This document shows positions 51,809-60,048 of a stretch of 64,000 nt of DNA, piece after piece. Where the stretch lies: NCBI GenBank assembly GCA_021155905.1, contig JAJNBG010000007.1, positions 18,134 through 82,133 on the forward strand. Direction: 5' to 3'. The notes below the pieces were generated by a model, which was not told the origin of the DNA, did not search any database, and worked only from the letters and a program-made list of their open reading frames with translations. Origin of the DNA: Bacteroidota bacterium (GTDB lineage Bacteria; Bacteroidota; Bacteroidia; B-17B0; Aurantibacillaceae). The first letter of the stretch is position 1. Every line of letters starts with the position of its first letter. A program made the position numbers and the translations under genes.

Positions 51809-53266
51809 TTATTTTTTTGGAATGCGAACTAACGTCTCTAACAAAAAGCCCCAGTATTTTTGCACGGAACTGATTTGTACTTTTTCATCCGGCGAATGTG
51901 CTCCTGTAATATTCGGGCCAAATGAAATCATTTGCATATCGGGATAATTGGTCCCTAAAATTCCACATTCCAAACCGGCGTGACAAGCGCTTACCTTTGC
52001 TTCCGTCTTATACCTTTCCTTATACAGATCGCTCATGAGCTTTACAATCGGAGAAGAAGGCTTCGGCGTCCATCCGGGATAAGAACCGGCCGTTGTAATC
52101 TCCGCTCCTAATAATTCAAAAGACGCGGTAATGGCTGATTGCAAATCTGTTTTCTCTGAGTCTACGGAGCTACGCGTTAAGCACTGCACCTGGTAGGAAC
52201 CATCTTTGATGAATACCCGTGACACATTGTTAGAAGTCTGCACCAATCCCGCAATATCCGGACTCATTCGGTAAATTCCAAAAGGACAGGCGTATATGCT
52301 TCGGATTAATCTGTACTGAAAATCTTTGCTAAATACATGTGAAGGCGTTTCCGAATCTTCGATAGTTATAGCAAGTTTTGGATCCGTTGTACTATGCTCT
52401 CCTTTTAGAACTGTTTCGAATTGCTGGACTTGTTTTTTTAATTTTTCTTTATTTTCCTCTGCAACAGTGATTAGCGAAACAGATTCGCGAGGAATCGCAT
52501 TTCTTAAACTCCCTCCATCGATGGATGAAATTTCAATTTGAAGATCCTTGCTTAAATTAAACAATAAACGGTTCATTATTTTATTAGCATTTCCTCTTCC
52601 CTTGTGAATGTCCATTCCGGAATGTCCACCGGTTAACCCTTTCACTGTTATTTTAAAAGCGTTATTATGTTTTGGAGATTCCTGTGTGTATTTTCCGTTA
52701 GCGGTAACATCTACCCCACCGGCACAACCAATGGTTAATTCATTATCGTCTTCTGTATCCAGGTTCAGCATAATACCACCGTCCAGTAATCCTCCCTTTA
52801 ATGCCAACGCACCGGTCATCCCTGTTTCTTCATCAATGGTAAACAGAGCTTCTAAAGCCGGATGCGGAATATCCGTTGATTCCAATAAGGCCATGATAGA
52901 AGCGACACCGATGCCATTGTCGGCACCTAGAGTCGTCCCGTTTGCTTTTACCCAGTCACCATCCACCAACATTTCAATGCCCTGCGTGTTAAAATCAAAA
53001 TTGGTAGCTGCATTTTTTTGATGTACCATATCCAGGTGACTTTGCAGAACCACAGTCACTCTGTCTTCCATGCCTTTTGTAGCAGGTTTTTTAATAATCA
53101 CATTCCCCACTTCATCTACGGTAGTCGGTAGGTTCAGCTTCTTGCCAAAATCGCTGATAAACTGAATAACACGTTCTTCTTTTTTAGAAGGGCGCGGTAC
53201 TGCATTTAAATCAGTAAAATTATTCCACATCGCGGTGGGTTCCAGTTTTCGGATGGCTTCGTTCAT
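51809..53266 (-). CDS. pepD: Aminoacyl-histidine dipeptidase (M20C)
   Basis: 485 residues, cytosol non-specific dipeptidase type. Metal-binding and catalytic residues lie in QSHLDMVHQ (His and Asp), GADNGIGVA (bridging Asp) and DEETGMTGA (catalytic Glu and ligand). The C-terminal His is in GAHSPDEKV (His). A lid domain (LTGGHSGMDIHKGRGNAN) completes the family pattern. It cleaves Xaa-His and related dipeptides using two Zn or Mn ions. First gene of a two-gene unit; the LRR-kinase follows after four bases. Divergent from the subtilase gene. Confidence 0.93.
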   Translation of the reverse strand: MNEAIRKLEPTAMWNNFTDLNAVPRPSKKEERVIQFISDFGKKLNLPTTVDEVGNVIIKKPATKGMEDRVTVVLQSHLDMVHQKNAATNFDFNTQGIEMLVDGDWVKANGTTLGADNGIGVASIMALLESTDIPHPALEALFTIDEETGMTGALALKGGLLDGGIMLNLDTEDDNELTIGCAGGVDVTANGKYTQESPKHNNAFKITVKGLTGGHSGMDIHKGRGNANKIMNRLLFNLSKDLQIEISSIDGGSLRNAIPRESVSLITVAEENKEKLKKQVQQFETVLKGEHSTTDPKLAITIEDSETPSHVFSKDFQYRLIRSIYACPFGIYRMSPDIAGLVQTSNNVSRVFIKDGSYQVQCLTRSSVDSEKTDLQSAITASFELLGAEITTAGSYPGWTPKPSSPIVKLMSDLYKERYKTEAKVSACHAGLECGILGTNYPDMQMISFGPNITGAHSPDEKVQISSVQKYWGFLLETLVRIPKK

Positions 53267-53437
53267 GGTGACGTATTTTTGGATTATTAAGGTTTAAATA
53301 TAATGGTTCTTTTTTTAACAGAATTGTATTTTATTACCCATTTGGCGAGATACTGTAAACATTTTGTAGAATACAAAGCAATAGGGCAAATCATTATCTT
53401 AGTTTGCTTAAATTTTTATAACCCCAAAACTAACCTA

Positions 53438-56416
53438 ATGAAATTTTCTACAATTGTATCTATTGGAATAGCGAGCTGCATGCAATTCGCTCATATGGGA
53501 TATGCTCAACAGGCTTTGCCTTTCAAGGCTCAGAAACAGTTTACCATGCCGGCTAACATCACTCAAAATGAGTACATGCCTAAGACGGTTGTTTTCAAAT
53601 TAAAAGATCAGTTCAGAAGCATTGCTTCCAAAAGTGATATCAGCCATCCATTATTAAAAATGGTTTTAGATGCAGTTGGGGTAGATAAATTTGGTAAAAA
53701 ATTCCCGACGCACAAGGCACCGGAAACCAAAGTTAATTCACTGGGGCAGGCTTATGCCGACCTTTCATTGATCTACGAACTGAAATACACCAATAACTTT
53801 CCTTTGGAAAAGGTGATCAACCAATTGTTAGCGATTGGAATCATGGAATTCGCGGAACCACATTATGCGTTTAAAATGCATGCCTTTACTCCTAACGATC
53901 CTTCTTTTACCAACCAAAGTGGCTTTTTTGCCCGTATTCGCGCAACGGCGGCATGGGACCTTGCCCTGGGCGGATCACAGGGAACAGCTTCTGTGGTTAT
54001 CGGTATTGTAGATTCCGGAACAGATATTAATCATCCTGACCTCGTGAGCCAGTTTAAACTAAACACCGCAGATCCAATTAACGGAACTGATGATGATGCG
54101 GATGGTTATATTGATAATTACAGAGGTTATGATTTGGCCGGCGCAGATTATAACAATGTGGTCGGAGATAATGACGCAGACATTAAAGGAAACAATAACA
54201 ACCATGGTTCCCACGTTTCAGGTTGCGCTTCGGCTGCGACCAATAACACTGTCGGAGTTTCAGGAATCGGCTTTAACTGTAAATTACTTCCGGTAAAATG
54301 TGCTGCCGATAATGATACGCGATCAAACGGTTCGGGATATATTATTTCGGGGTACGAAGGAATTACTTATGCAGCGGATCATGGTGCGCAAATCATTAAC
54401 TGTTCCTGGGGAGGAACAACAGGTGGCTCTTACGGTCAAACCATCGTTGATTACGCCACCATCAATAAAAATTGTTTAGTAATAGCATCAGCAGGAAATT
54501 CCAACCTGGATGAAAAAAATTTTCCGGGATCTTATAACTATGTGATTTCTGTAGCTGCTACAAATTCTACCAGCGATAATAAGGCGAGTTTTTCAACCTT
54601 TAATTATGATGTGGATATCAGTACTCCCGGCAATAACATTTACACTACCCTATATAACAATTCCTATGGCAGTATGAGTGGTACGTCAATGTCAGCACCA
54701 ATAACAGCAGGAGGTGCAGGACTTGTTCAATCTAAATTTAACTACACCAATGCGCTACAGATCGGCCAGAGATTAAAACAAACTTCGGATTATCACTATT
54801 CATCCGGAGGAAATATCACTGGCCCAGGTAATACCCAAGGGCTTTATAAAGACAAATTAGGCAAAGGCCGTATGAATTTACAAAGAGCGCTTACGGATCC
54901 TGCAAGCCCTTCCGTTGTATTTTCAAACCACGTGGTAGCAGATCATAACGACAATGCCATTGTTATTGGTGACAGTTTATTTATTACAGGTGACTTTATC
55001 AATTACCTGAGCCCGACAACCAATTTAACGGCGAGCATCACCGCTGTTACCGGTGGAACTTATTTAACAACCATTGACAATACAACTTCACTTGGAGTGG
55101 TTAATACATTATCCATGGTTCAGAACACCGGAGATCCTTTTAAGTTTCAAGTGAAGCCGGGCACACCCCAAAATACCGTGATCAATTTTAAAGTGACTTT
55201 AACAGATGGCACTTACACTGATGTCTATTATTTTTCCATCACAGTGAATGTAGACTATATCAACATAGCCATCAATGATGTTGCGACAACAATCACGAGC
55301 AAAGGAAAATTAGGTTATAACCTGGATGGCCAATTGCAGGGATTAGGATTTACGTATATGGGAACTAATTTATTATATGAAGCAGGCTTAATGATTGGAA
55401 CCGCGAGTACTAAAGTTTCAGATGCTTTCAGGGGCTCTGATCCTGCCGCTGCAGACGCTGATTTTCAAAATATGGTTACTGTTGGCCGTGTCATTCCAAG
55501 TACCTTCTCTGAATTTGACGCTCATGGCCGTTTCAATGATGGTTTAGCTAGTCCGACTCAAAACTTAATCGTGAACCACAGCGCCTATGCCTGGAGTACA
55601 CCGGGTAACCGAAAATATGTAATCGTAGAGTACGTGATGAAAAATAACGGGGCTACGCCTTTAACTAATTTATATGCCGGCATCAGTGCAGATTGGGATA
55701 TAGATGAAAGCACTGCTGCACAAAATAAAGCCAATTATGTATCGGCTCAGAAAATGGGTTATGTATACTCAACTGCGACAGGTGGAAAATATGCAGGCAT
55801 TAAGCTTCTTACCAGTACAGCAGGCACGAAATGTTACCACATCGATAACATGGCCGGTGGCGGTGGTGGAATTGACGTGACCGACACCAGCAACTATTTC
55901 AGTACGGCTGAAAAATATACGTCTCTTTCAACGAACAGACTGATCGCAGGCGTTACCGGAACTGCCACTACAGGAACAGATGTTATCGAAGTAGTGAGTA
56001 GCGGACCATTTACTATTAATGCAGGTGATAGCGCGAAAGTTGCTTTTGCTTTAATAGCGGGTGATGATTTGGCTGATATCACTAAAAGTGCTGACAGTGC
56101 GCAGGTTCATTATGATGGACAGGGAACTGTAACAGGTATCAAAAACCAAACATTAGCGAACAACGATGTGATTGTCTTTCCAAATCCTGCCAACAGTGAT
56201 TTGAACTTTATGATCAACAGTGATAAAGCCTCCAAAGTGGAAATCACAATGGTGAACACTCTTGGCCAAACGATTTTACATGAAGTGCGTGACAATGTCA
56301 CTCAAGGCAATAACATTATCAAAGCTAATGTAGAACATCTGCCTATTGGAACTTATTTCTACAGGGTTAAAGTAGATGAAGATCTGACAACAGGAAAAAT
56401 AATGATCACCAAATAA
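53438..56416 (+). CDS. Subtilisin-like (S8) T9SS-sorted protease
   Basis: 992 residues from the ATG at 53438; the longer frame from 53303 is upstream noncoding. A signal peptide ends near GYAQQ (residue 24). A propeptide with an I9-like look follows (about 30-145). The catalytic triad is Asp in GIVDSGTDINHPDL, His in NNHGSHVSGCASA, and Ser in SMSGTSMSAPI; oxyanion Asn in ASAGNSN. After the S8 domain (to about 490) come Ig-like/beta domains (about 490-905), then a type A sorting domain (VFPNPANSDLNFMINS to FYRVKVDEDLTTGKIMITK). It should be a surface or released endoprotease. Ends at a terminator (56423). Confidence 0.9.
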   Translation: MKFSTIVSIGIASCMQFAHMGYAQQALPFKAQKQFTMPANITQNEYMPKTVVFKLKDQFRSIASKSDISHPLLKMVLDAVGVDKFGKKFPTHKAPETKVNSLGQAYADLSLIYELKYTNNFPLEKVINQLLAIGIMEFAEPHYAFKMHAFTPNDPSFTNQSGFFARIRATAAWDLALGGSQGTASVVIGIVDSGTDINHPDLVSQFKLNTADPINGTDDDADGYIDNYRGYDLAGADYNNVVGDNDADIKGNNNNHGSHVSGCASAATNNTVGVSGIGFNCKLLPVKCAADNDTRSNGSGYIISGYEGITYAADHGAQIINCSWGGTTGGSYGQTIVDYATINKNCLVIASAGNSNLDEKNFPGSYNYVISVAATNSTSDNKASFSTFNYDVDISTPGNNIYTTLYNNSYGSMSGTSMSAPITAGGAGLVQSKFNYTNALQIGQRLKQTSDYHYSSGGNITGPGNTQGLYKDKLGKGRMNLQRALTDPASPSVVFSNHVVADHNDNAIVIGDSLFITGDFINYLSPTTNLTASITAVTGGTYLTTIDNTTSLGVVNTLSMVQNTGDPFKFQVKPGTPQNTVINFKVTLTDGTYTDVYYFSITVNVDYINIAINDVATTITSKGKLGYNLDGQLQGLGFTYMGTNLLYEAGLMIGTASTKVSDAFRGSDPAAADADFQNMVTVGRVIPSTFSEFDAHGRFNDGLASPTQNLIVNHSAYAWSTPGNRKYVIVEYVMKNNGATPLTNLYAGISADWDIDESTAAQNKANYVSAQKMGYVYSTATGGKYAGIKLLTSTAGTKCYHIDNMAGGGGGIDVTDTSNYFSTAEKYTSLSTNRLIAGVTGTATTGTDVIEVVSSGPFTINAGDSAKVAFALIAGDDLADITKSADSAQVHYDGQGTVTGIKNQTLANNDVIVFPNPANSDLNFMINSDKASKVEITMVNTLGQTILHEVRDNVTQGNNIIKANVEHLPIGTYFYRVKVDEDLTTGKIMITK

Positions 56417-56422
56417 AAAATT

Positions 56423-56452
56423 AAAAGCCCTTCTGTTTCAGAGGGGTTTTTT
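56423..56452 (+). terminator. Hairpin terminator after the subtilase gene
   Basis: AAAAGCCCTTCTG pairs (one G-T pair) with CAGAGGGGTTTT, followed by T. Confidence 0.75.
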
Positions 56453-56454
56453 GT

Positions 56455-56505
56455 TATATCCCCACGCCTGACAGGTTTTAAAAACCTGTCAGGCGTGGGG
56501 ATATA
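56455..56505. repeat. Perfect 51-base palindrome
   Basis: Arms of 25 bases (56455-56479 and 56481-56505) match perfectly around a single A at 56480. The centre of each arm is CCTGACAGG/CCTGTCAGG. A shorter relative (AAACCCTGTCAG / CTGACAGGGTTT) lies at 60572-60606. It directly follows the subtilase terminator. Confidence 0.8.
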
Positions 56506-56612
56506 TTATATTTCAACTTCAAGAATACCTCCATTACGCTTATGGACGATTATAAATTGTTCAGATCTTCAAATAGACTAATTACCTCTTCCTTTTTTAA
56601 TTTAGTTGATTG
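56506..56612 (-). pseudogene. Possible frameshifted remnant of a small gene
   Basis: On the minus strand KLKKEEVISLFEDLNN reads from one frame and IIVHKRNGGILEVEI from the next, with a stop before the first and a break near 56545. Both halves read like protein, so I infer a decayed small gene. There is no start codon. Very short; chance cannot be ruled out. The rest of 56508-56727 shows only a possible promoter (CATCTTTG near 56685). Confidence 0.25.
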
Positions 56613-56727
56613 TCATTCATAATCAGTGAATGATACAACTCTGCCGGGACATATGTAAAATTAATGAATGCAAAGCGCTCATCTTTGTGACAGAAATAAG
56701 TGAACATAAATTTAAAACCAAATACAA

Positions 56728-56973
56728 ATGAAAAAAGTTATTTTATTAGCGGGAGTGTTGTTAGCAATCGGTACAACTGTAACATCATGCAAAAAAGACT
56801 ACAAGTGTGAGTGTTCAAAAACATACACCAGCAGTACAGGATCTTCAACGCATGATTACTCTATGTATACTTATAAGGATACACGAAAAAATGCCGAATC
56901 AAGATGTGATGACAATACTAAATCAGGAAGTGACTTTGGTGGCGAATACAGCATCAACTGTCAAATCCAATAG
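56728..56973 (+). CDS. Small cysteine-containing lipoprotein, paralogue of the one at 23969
   Basis: 81 residues. Signal peptide MKKVILLAGVLLAIGTTVTSC with a TSC lipobox (Cys at 21), then KKDYKCECSKTY, AESRCDDNTK and SINCQIQ. The cysteine layout (lipid Cys, CxC, central Cys, penultimate-region Cys) is shared with the 70-residue lipoprotein at 23969. The middle is Ser/Thr/Tyr-rich. Function unknown; the conserved Cys suggest disulfides or metal binding in the periplasm. It is monocistronic and ends at the strong hairpin at 57039. Confidence 0.75.
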   Translation: MKKVILLAGVLLAIGTTVTSCKKDYKCECSKTYTSSTGSSTHDYSMYTYKDTRKNAESRCDDNTKSGSDFGGEYSINCQIQ

Positions 56974-57038
56974 TAAGGAAAAGATTATTGAGAGGCACTA
57001 CATATACAGCAATGTAAACTGACTCAAAATAATCCTGG

Positions 57039-57069
57039 AGCAGGACAAGGAAGCTTGTCCTGCTTTTTT
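57039..57069 (+). terminator. Hairpin terminator after the small lipoprotein
   Basis: AGCAGGACAAG pairs with CTTGTCCTGCT around GAAG, followed by TTTTTT. Confidence 0.88.
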
Positions 57070-57661
57070 ATGCATTCTTATCAGCTATCTGCTCTACTTC
57101 AGTCTCTTCTGGCTGAGCGTTTCTCCCAAACATCTGTGACCATCTGTATTTTAAAATATAGCCGTCATTGTATACAATGGTTCCGTTATGCAACTCAACA
57201 GGCTCGGTACTTGGTTTGATGTTATACCAAAAATCCAAAAAGGAAGAACCGGTTAATATATAAAAAGCCATTTTGATTATCTCCGGCAGGGATGAAAAAA
57301 CTGCCAGATAAATACAGATACCCGCTGTGAATAAAGAGGCAATTGGTCCTCCCAGGGTAACCAAAAAGTCTTTTAAATAAGTGGTTTCCTGTTGTTCCGA
57401 TTTAAAAACTCCTTTCTCGATTGAAAACGGCTGATAATTTAAATGAAATTTAAATCGCCAAAGTTTAAAATGATAGCCTTTTTCAGGATCACCGTACGAT
57501 CCGATATAAATATCAAAATCACCTTTCAGAAACATCACACCAACCAATGCGTGTCCCATTTCGTGCACCATCGTGGTAAATACCCGAACGACTGCCAGTG
57601 TTATCGAAAAAACCAGCAGAATCAGAAAAGGGTTGGGCAGGTTCGGGTCGTTAACGTTCAT
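57068..57661 (-). CDS. M50-like membrane zinc metalloprotease
   Basis: 197 residues with four or five hydrophobic segments. A HExxH motif (VHEMGHALV, residues 33-37) lies at the end of the first helix region. A second conserved segment FLDFWYNIKPSTEPVELHNG could supply the third ligand, as NPDG does in site-2 proteases. The protein is shorter than SpoIVFB-type proteases and lacks a PDZ domain. Intramembrane proteolysis is likely, but the substrate is unknown. The gene lies opposite a terminator; no operon partners. Confidence 0.7.
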   Translation of the reverse strand: MNVNDPNLPNPFLILLVFSITLAVVRVFTTMVHEMGHALVGVMFLKGDFDIYIGSYGDPEKGYHFKLWRFKFHLNYQPFSIEKGVFKSEQQETTYLKDFLVTLGGPIASLFTAGICIYLAVFSSLPEIIKMAFYILTGSSFLDFWYNIKPSTEPVELHNGTIVYNDGYILKYRWSQMFGRNAQPEETEVEQIADKNA

Positions 57662-57808
57662 TTAACATTTATTCATAAATATAAAGCTTATCCCAGGGAC
57701 CAACAAATTTCACGGAACTACTTAAAAAAAACACATACAATTTTTGATAAAATCTTACATGAGAAATGTAAGATCGCTTATCGGTTTTACTAAGAAGTAA
57801 AGAGAGCT

Positions 57809-57816
57809 TAATTTTG
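57809..57816 (+). promoter_or_regulatory. -7 box of the 221-residue exported protein gene
   Basis: TAATTTTG, an exact TAnnTTTG match; TTA sits 19 bases upstream (57787-57789), one base from TTG. The ATG is at 57855. Confidence 0.5.
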
Positions 57817-57854
57817 TCATCTCATTATTTTGTTGCATTCTTAATTTTAATACC

Positions 57855-58520
57855 ATGAAAACTCCAATCCATATTCACTTCCTTATTCTGTTAACAATTA
57901 TTTCTTCCTTTGCTAAGAGCATTAATCCTGTGATTGAGAACAAGTCATTAAAATCAACCGATATTTCCATAAAAAACACAGAACCTTCCGAGCTGTTAAG
58001 TTTTGAAGCGGTACAAAAGGCGGACAAAGTTGAACTCTTCTGGGACATTAAATCTAAATCGCAGCACGATTTTTTTACTGTAGAACGTTCAAAAAATGGC
58101 ATTAATTTCGAAAAGATTGCCACGATTGATGCCGGTGGTAACTCCAATAACATGATCCAGTACATTGAAACCGATCACAGGCCTTTAAAAGGCAAATCTT
58201 ACTATCGCTTAAAATTAACCGATAACAAAAATAAAAGCACCTACTCTAATGTGATCGTGGTAAACAGCGCATCTGATAAAAAAAGCGCAAGTGCTTCTAA
58301 ACCTGGAAATAAAATAGATTTAAAAAAATTAGGGAATAAACCTGTCCTGGTGGTATTGAGAGACGCGGGCGGCAAAGAACACTACTCAAAAGTAGAAGTG
58401 AAAACCGAAGAATCCAACATTATTGGTACGGATCAGGAAAACCGGTTAACACCAGGAACCTATACAATTAAAGCAACCTCCCATAATGCCTTGTATAGCC
58501 AGAAGCTGATAGTAAGATAA
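57855..58520 (+). CDS. Exported Ig-fold protein
   Basis: 221 residues. A signal peptide ends near FAKS (residue 22). A fibronectin-III/Ig-like segment (about 45-135) reads LLSFEAVQKADKVELFWDI, FFTVERSKNGINFEKIATI and GKSYYRLKLTDNKNKSTYSNVIVV. This pattern is common just before T9SS sorting domains. Here the following part (about 150-221) is short and ends LYSQKLIVR, so it is not a typical type A domain. It could be a reduced surface protein. A TAnnTTTG promoter lies at 57809 and a strong terminator at 58546. Confidence 0.7.
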   Translation: MKTPIHIHFLILLTIISSFAKSINPVIENKSLKSTDISIKNTEPSELLSFEAVQKADKVELFWDIKSKSQHDFFTVERSKNGINFEKIATIDAGGNSNNMIQYIETDHRPLKGKSYYRLKLTDNKNKSTYSNVIVVNSASDKKSASASKPGNKIDLKKLGNKPVLVVLRDAGGKEHYSKVEVKTEESNIIGTDQENRLTPGTYTIKATSHNALYSQKLIVR

Positions 58521-58545
58521 ACATCCTATCCAAGCGATTTTAAAT

Positions 58546-58578
58546 AAAAAGAGGCCTGAAATTCAGGCCTCTTTTTTT
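58546..58578. terminator. Bidirectional terminator
   Basis: AAAAAGAGGCCTGAA pairs with TTCAGGCCTCTTTTT. It ends both the exported-protein gene (+) and the Cys-rich peptide gene (-). Confidence 0.88.
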
Positions 58579-58589
58579 GCACTAATTTA

Positions 58590-58739
58590 TTAGCAGCATT
58601 TGTTCGAATTGCAATTGCATGTACAATTACAACTACAGTTGCAGGAACAGCTATTGCTGCAGCTGCATGAATTAGTTGACTGGTTAGACGTTTGACCATT
58701 GTTCGTGTTACAGGAACAGGATTGATTTTGATTTTCCAT
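58590..58739 (-). CDS. Cys-repeat peptide (13 Cys in 49 residues) downstream of a SigZ-like sigma gene
   Basis: 49 residues from the ATG at 58739 to the stop at 58590, missed by length cut-offs. It starts MENQNQSCSC, has a Ser/Asn/Thr/Gln middle, then alternating CxC: Cys at 8, 10, 25, 27, 31, 33, 35, 37, 39, 41, 43, 48 and 49. There is one Glu near the start and one Lys near the end. There is no signal peptide. Such a layout suits a metallothionein-like metal-binding role or an unusual disulfide-rich peptide. It lies downstream of the sigma gene and is preceded by the same GCGTC-N14-GCGTC element, so the sigma factor probably drives it. No known family recognised. Confidence 0.7.
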   Translation of the reverse strand: MENQNQSCSCNTNNGQTSNQSTNSCSCSNSCSCNCSCNCTCNCNSNKCC

Positions 58740-58775
58740 GATGTTTTAAATTTTAAGGTTATACTTTTATTGATT

Positions 58776-58810
58776 TATAACCTATAGACGCCCTTTTTTT
58801 AAAAGGACGC
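58776..58810 (-). promoter_or_regulatory. GCGTC-N14-GCGTC element before the Cys-rich peptide gene
   Basis: On the minus strand two GCGTC copies lie 19 bases apart (58810-58806 and 58791-58787), followed by TATAGGTTATAA. The element lies right after the sigma stop codon and 37 bases upstream of the peptide ATG. The same arrangement, spacing and trailing sequence occur before the sigma gene. CGTC is a common core of ECF -10 elements. Confidence 0.6.
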
Positions 58811-58814
58811 AAAA

Positions 58815-59360
58815 TTAAGATTCACATCCGCAATCTTTTTTACATTCATGTTCGGTGATGTTGCCATATTTATCCGATTCAATGGAACAACACTCATTAA
58901 ACAAGCCATGTAATTGCTGACGAGCTCTTTGAATGCGTGATTTAGCGCCTGAATAGGAAATGCCCAATTTTGCGGCATATGCTTTCTGGGATAATGACCC
59001 CATCTCTGTTTGCAGAATGGCTTCTTTATAATTGTCCGGTAATTGGTCGATCATGGGTTTTAAACATTTCACCAGTTCGGAATTAAATACCTTTTCTTCT
59101 TCCAGTTCCACTAAACTATCGGACAAGGGAACTTTGTTTTTTTGTTTTCTGAAATGATCCAGGATACTATTTCTGGTGATCTGGTAAACCCAGGAAGCCA
59201 GTTTATCATGGTCACTCAAAGTGCTGATTTTTAAATGAATTTTGATAAATACGTCCTGTAAAATATCTTTGGAGGCATCTTTATCATTCACCCGTTTATT
59301 GATGAAGTTAAACAGTTCCTGGTGAAAGGCTTTCCATATGGTTTCGGTGGTTGTTGTCAT
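58815..59360 (-). CDS. SigZ-like ECF sigma factor with a Cys-rich C-terminal tail
   Basis: 181 residues from the ATG at 59360 (MTTTTETIWKAFHQELFNF); the upstream extension is rejected because the promoter element lies there. Region 2 is DKDASKDILQDVFIKIHLKI and LASWVYQITRNSILDHFRKQK. Region 4 is LPDNYKEAILQTEMGSLSQK and AAKLGISYSGAKSRIQRARQQL. The tail ends CCSIESDKYGNITEHECKK then CGC, with Cys at 157, 158, 173, 177 and 179. SigZ-type sigma factors in Bacteroidota carry such tails. No anti-sigma gene is near, so the tail may itself sense metal or redox state (inference). The Cys-rich peptide gene follows with its own copy of the promoter element. Confidence 0.85.
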   Translation of the reverse strand: MTTTTETIWKAFHQELFNFINKRVNDKDASKDILQDVFIKIHLKISTLSDHDKLASWVYQITRNSILDHFRKQKNKVPLSDSLVELEEEKVFNSELVKCLKPMIDQLPDNYKEAILQTEMGSLSQKAYAAKLGISYSGAKSRIQRARQQLHGLFNECCSIESDKYGNITEHECKKDCGCES

Positions 59361-59393
59361 AACCTTAAAGACGCAGCAATTTAAAAAAGACGC
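59358..59393 (-). promoter_or_regulatory. GCGTC-N14-GCGTC element before the SigZ-like gene
   Basis: On the minus strand GCGTC at 59393-59389 and 59374-59370 are 19 bases apart, followed by TTTAAGGTTATGAC, which includes the ATG. It matches the element at 58776-58810 in spacing and flanks, so the sigma factor likely drives its own gene with a very short leader. Confidence 0.6.
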
Positions 59394-59479
59394 AAAGAAA
59401 ATTCCTACATTAAAGGTAAGCATATTTGAAGACATATGCCATTTGGTCAGTTATAGCCTCAGAGCCTACGGATTACAAA

Positions 59480-59917
59480 TTACTGCACTTCCTGGATGAC
59501 TATTTCTTTCTGCGACTTTTTGAGAGCAATACACAACTTTTGCTCATTAACTGCATAAAACTGAATATTCGAGTGTACTTCATGGATTTGCACGACTATA
59601 TGACTCGCAGTTTCGAAAACGGCATACACTTGTTTTCGGGAGCCCATAGATGGGCTTTGATACCTTATAATGAGCCCCATCTCTTTATTATTAAAAAAAA
59701 CAGGATGAAATAAACCTTCAGAACAGTATTGCGACATAAACGTAATATAATCAATATCGATTTTAAATATATAAGTCCCTTCAGGCATGGCTTTAACAAA
59801 TCCGGGGCTCGCATATCTAAATTTATAAGCGGAATCAATAATCACCTCATCATTTTGAGACAGAGCAACCCTGCTAAAGCAAAGGAACATAACAAAACAG
59901 AAAATAGTTTTTTTCAT
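59480..59917 (-). CDS. Exported protein of unknown function
   Basis: 145 residues from the ATG at 59917 (MKKTIFCFVMFLCFSRVALSQ), which starts a clear signal peptide. The body is beta-rich (YRYAS-like start, GTYIFKIDIDYITFMSQYCS, KEMGLIIRYQSPSMGSRKQV, VVQIHEVHSNIQFYAVNEQK) and ends KKSQKEIVIQEVQ. I recognise no family. It is upstream of the sigma gene but transcribed with a 119-base gap, so linkage is uncertain. Confidence 0.65.
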   Translation of the reverse strand: MKKTIFCFVMFLCFSRVALSQNDEVIIDSAYKFRYASPGFVKAMPEGTYIFKIDIDYITFMSQYCSEGLFHPVFFNNKEMGLIIRYQSPSMGSRKQVYAVFETASHIVVQIHEVHSNIQFYAVNEQKLCIALKKSQKEIVIQEVQ

Positions 59918-60048
59918 CACAACTGAATTTATGGAATAAAAATAGCCAACAAAACCAGCCAAACTACCGCCACTTTATATCTGGTGGTTATTTCTCTATA
60001 AGTGGTATTCTATTATCAAGGATTGATAATTGTTGACCTTGTGCTTTT

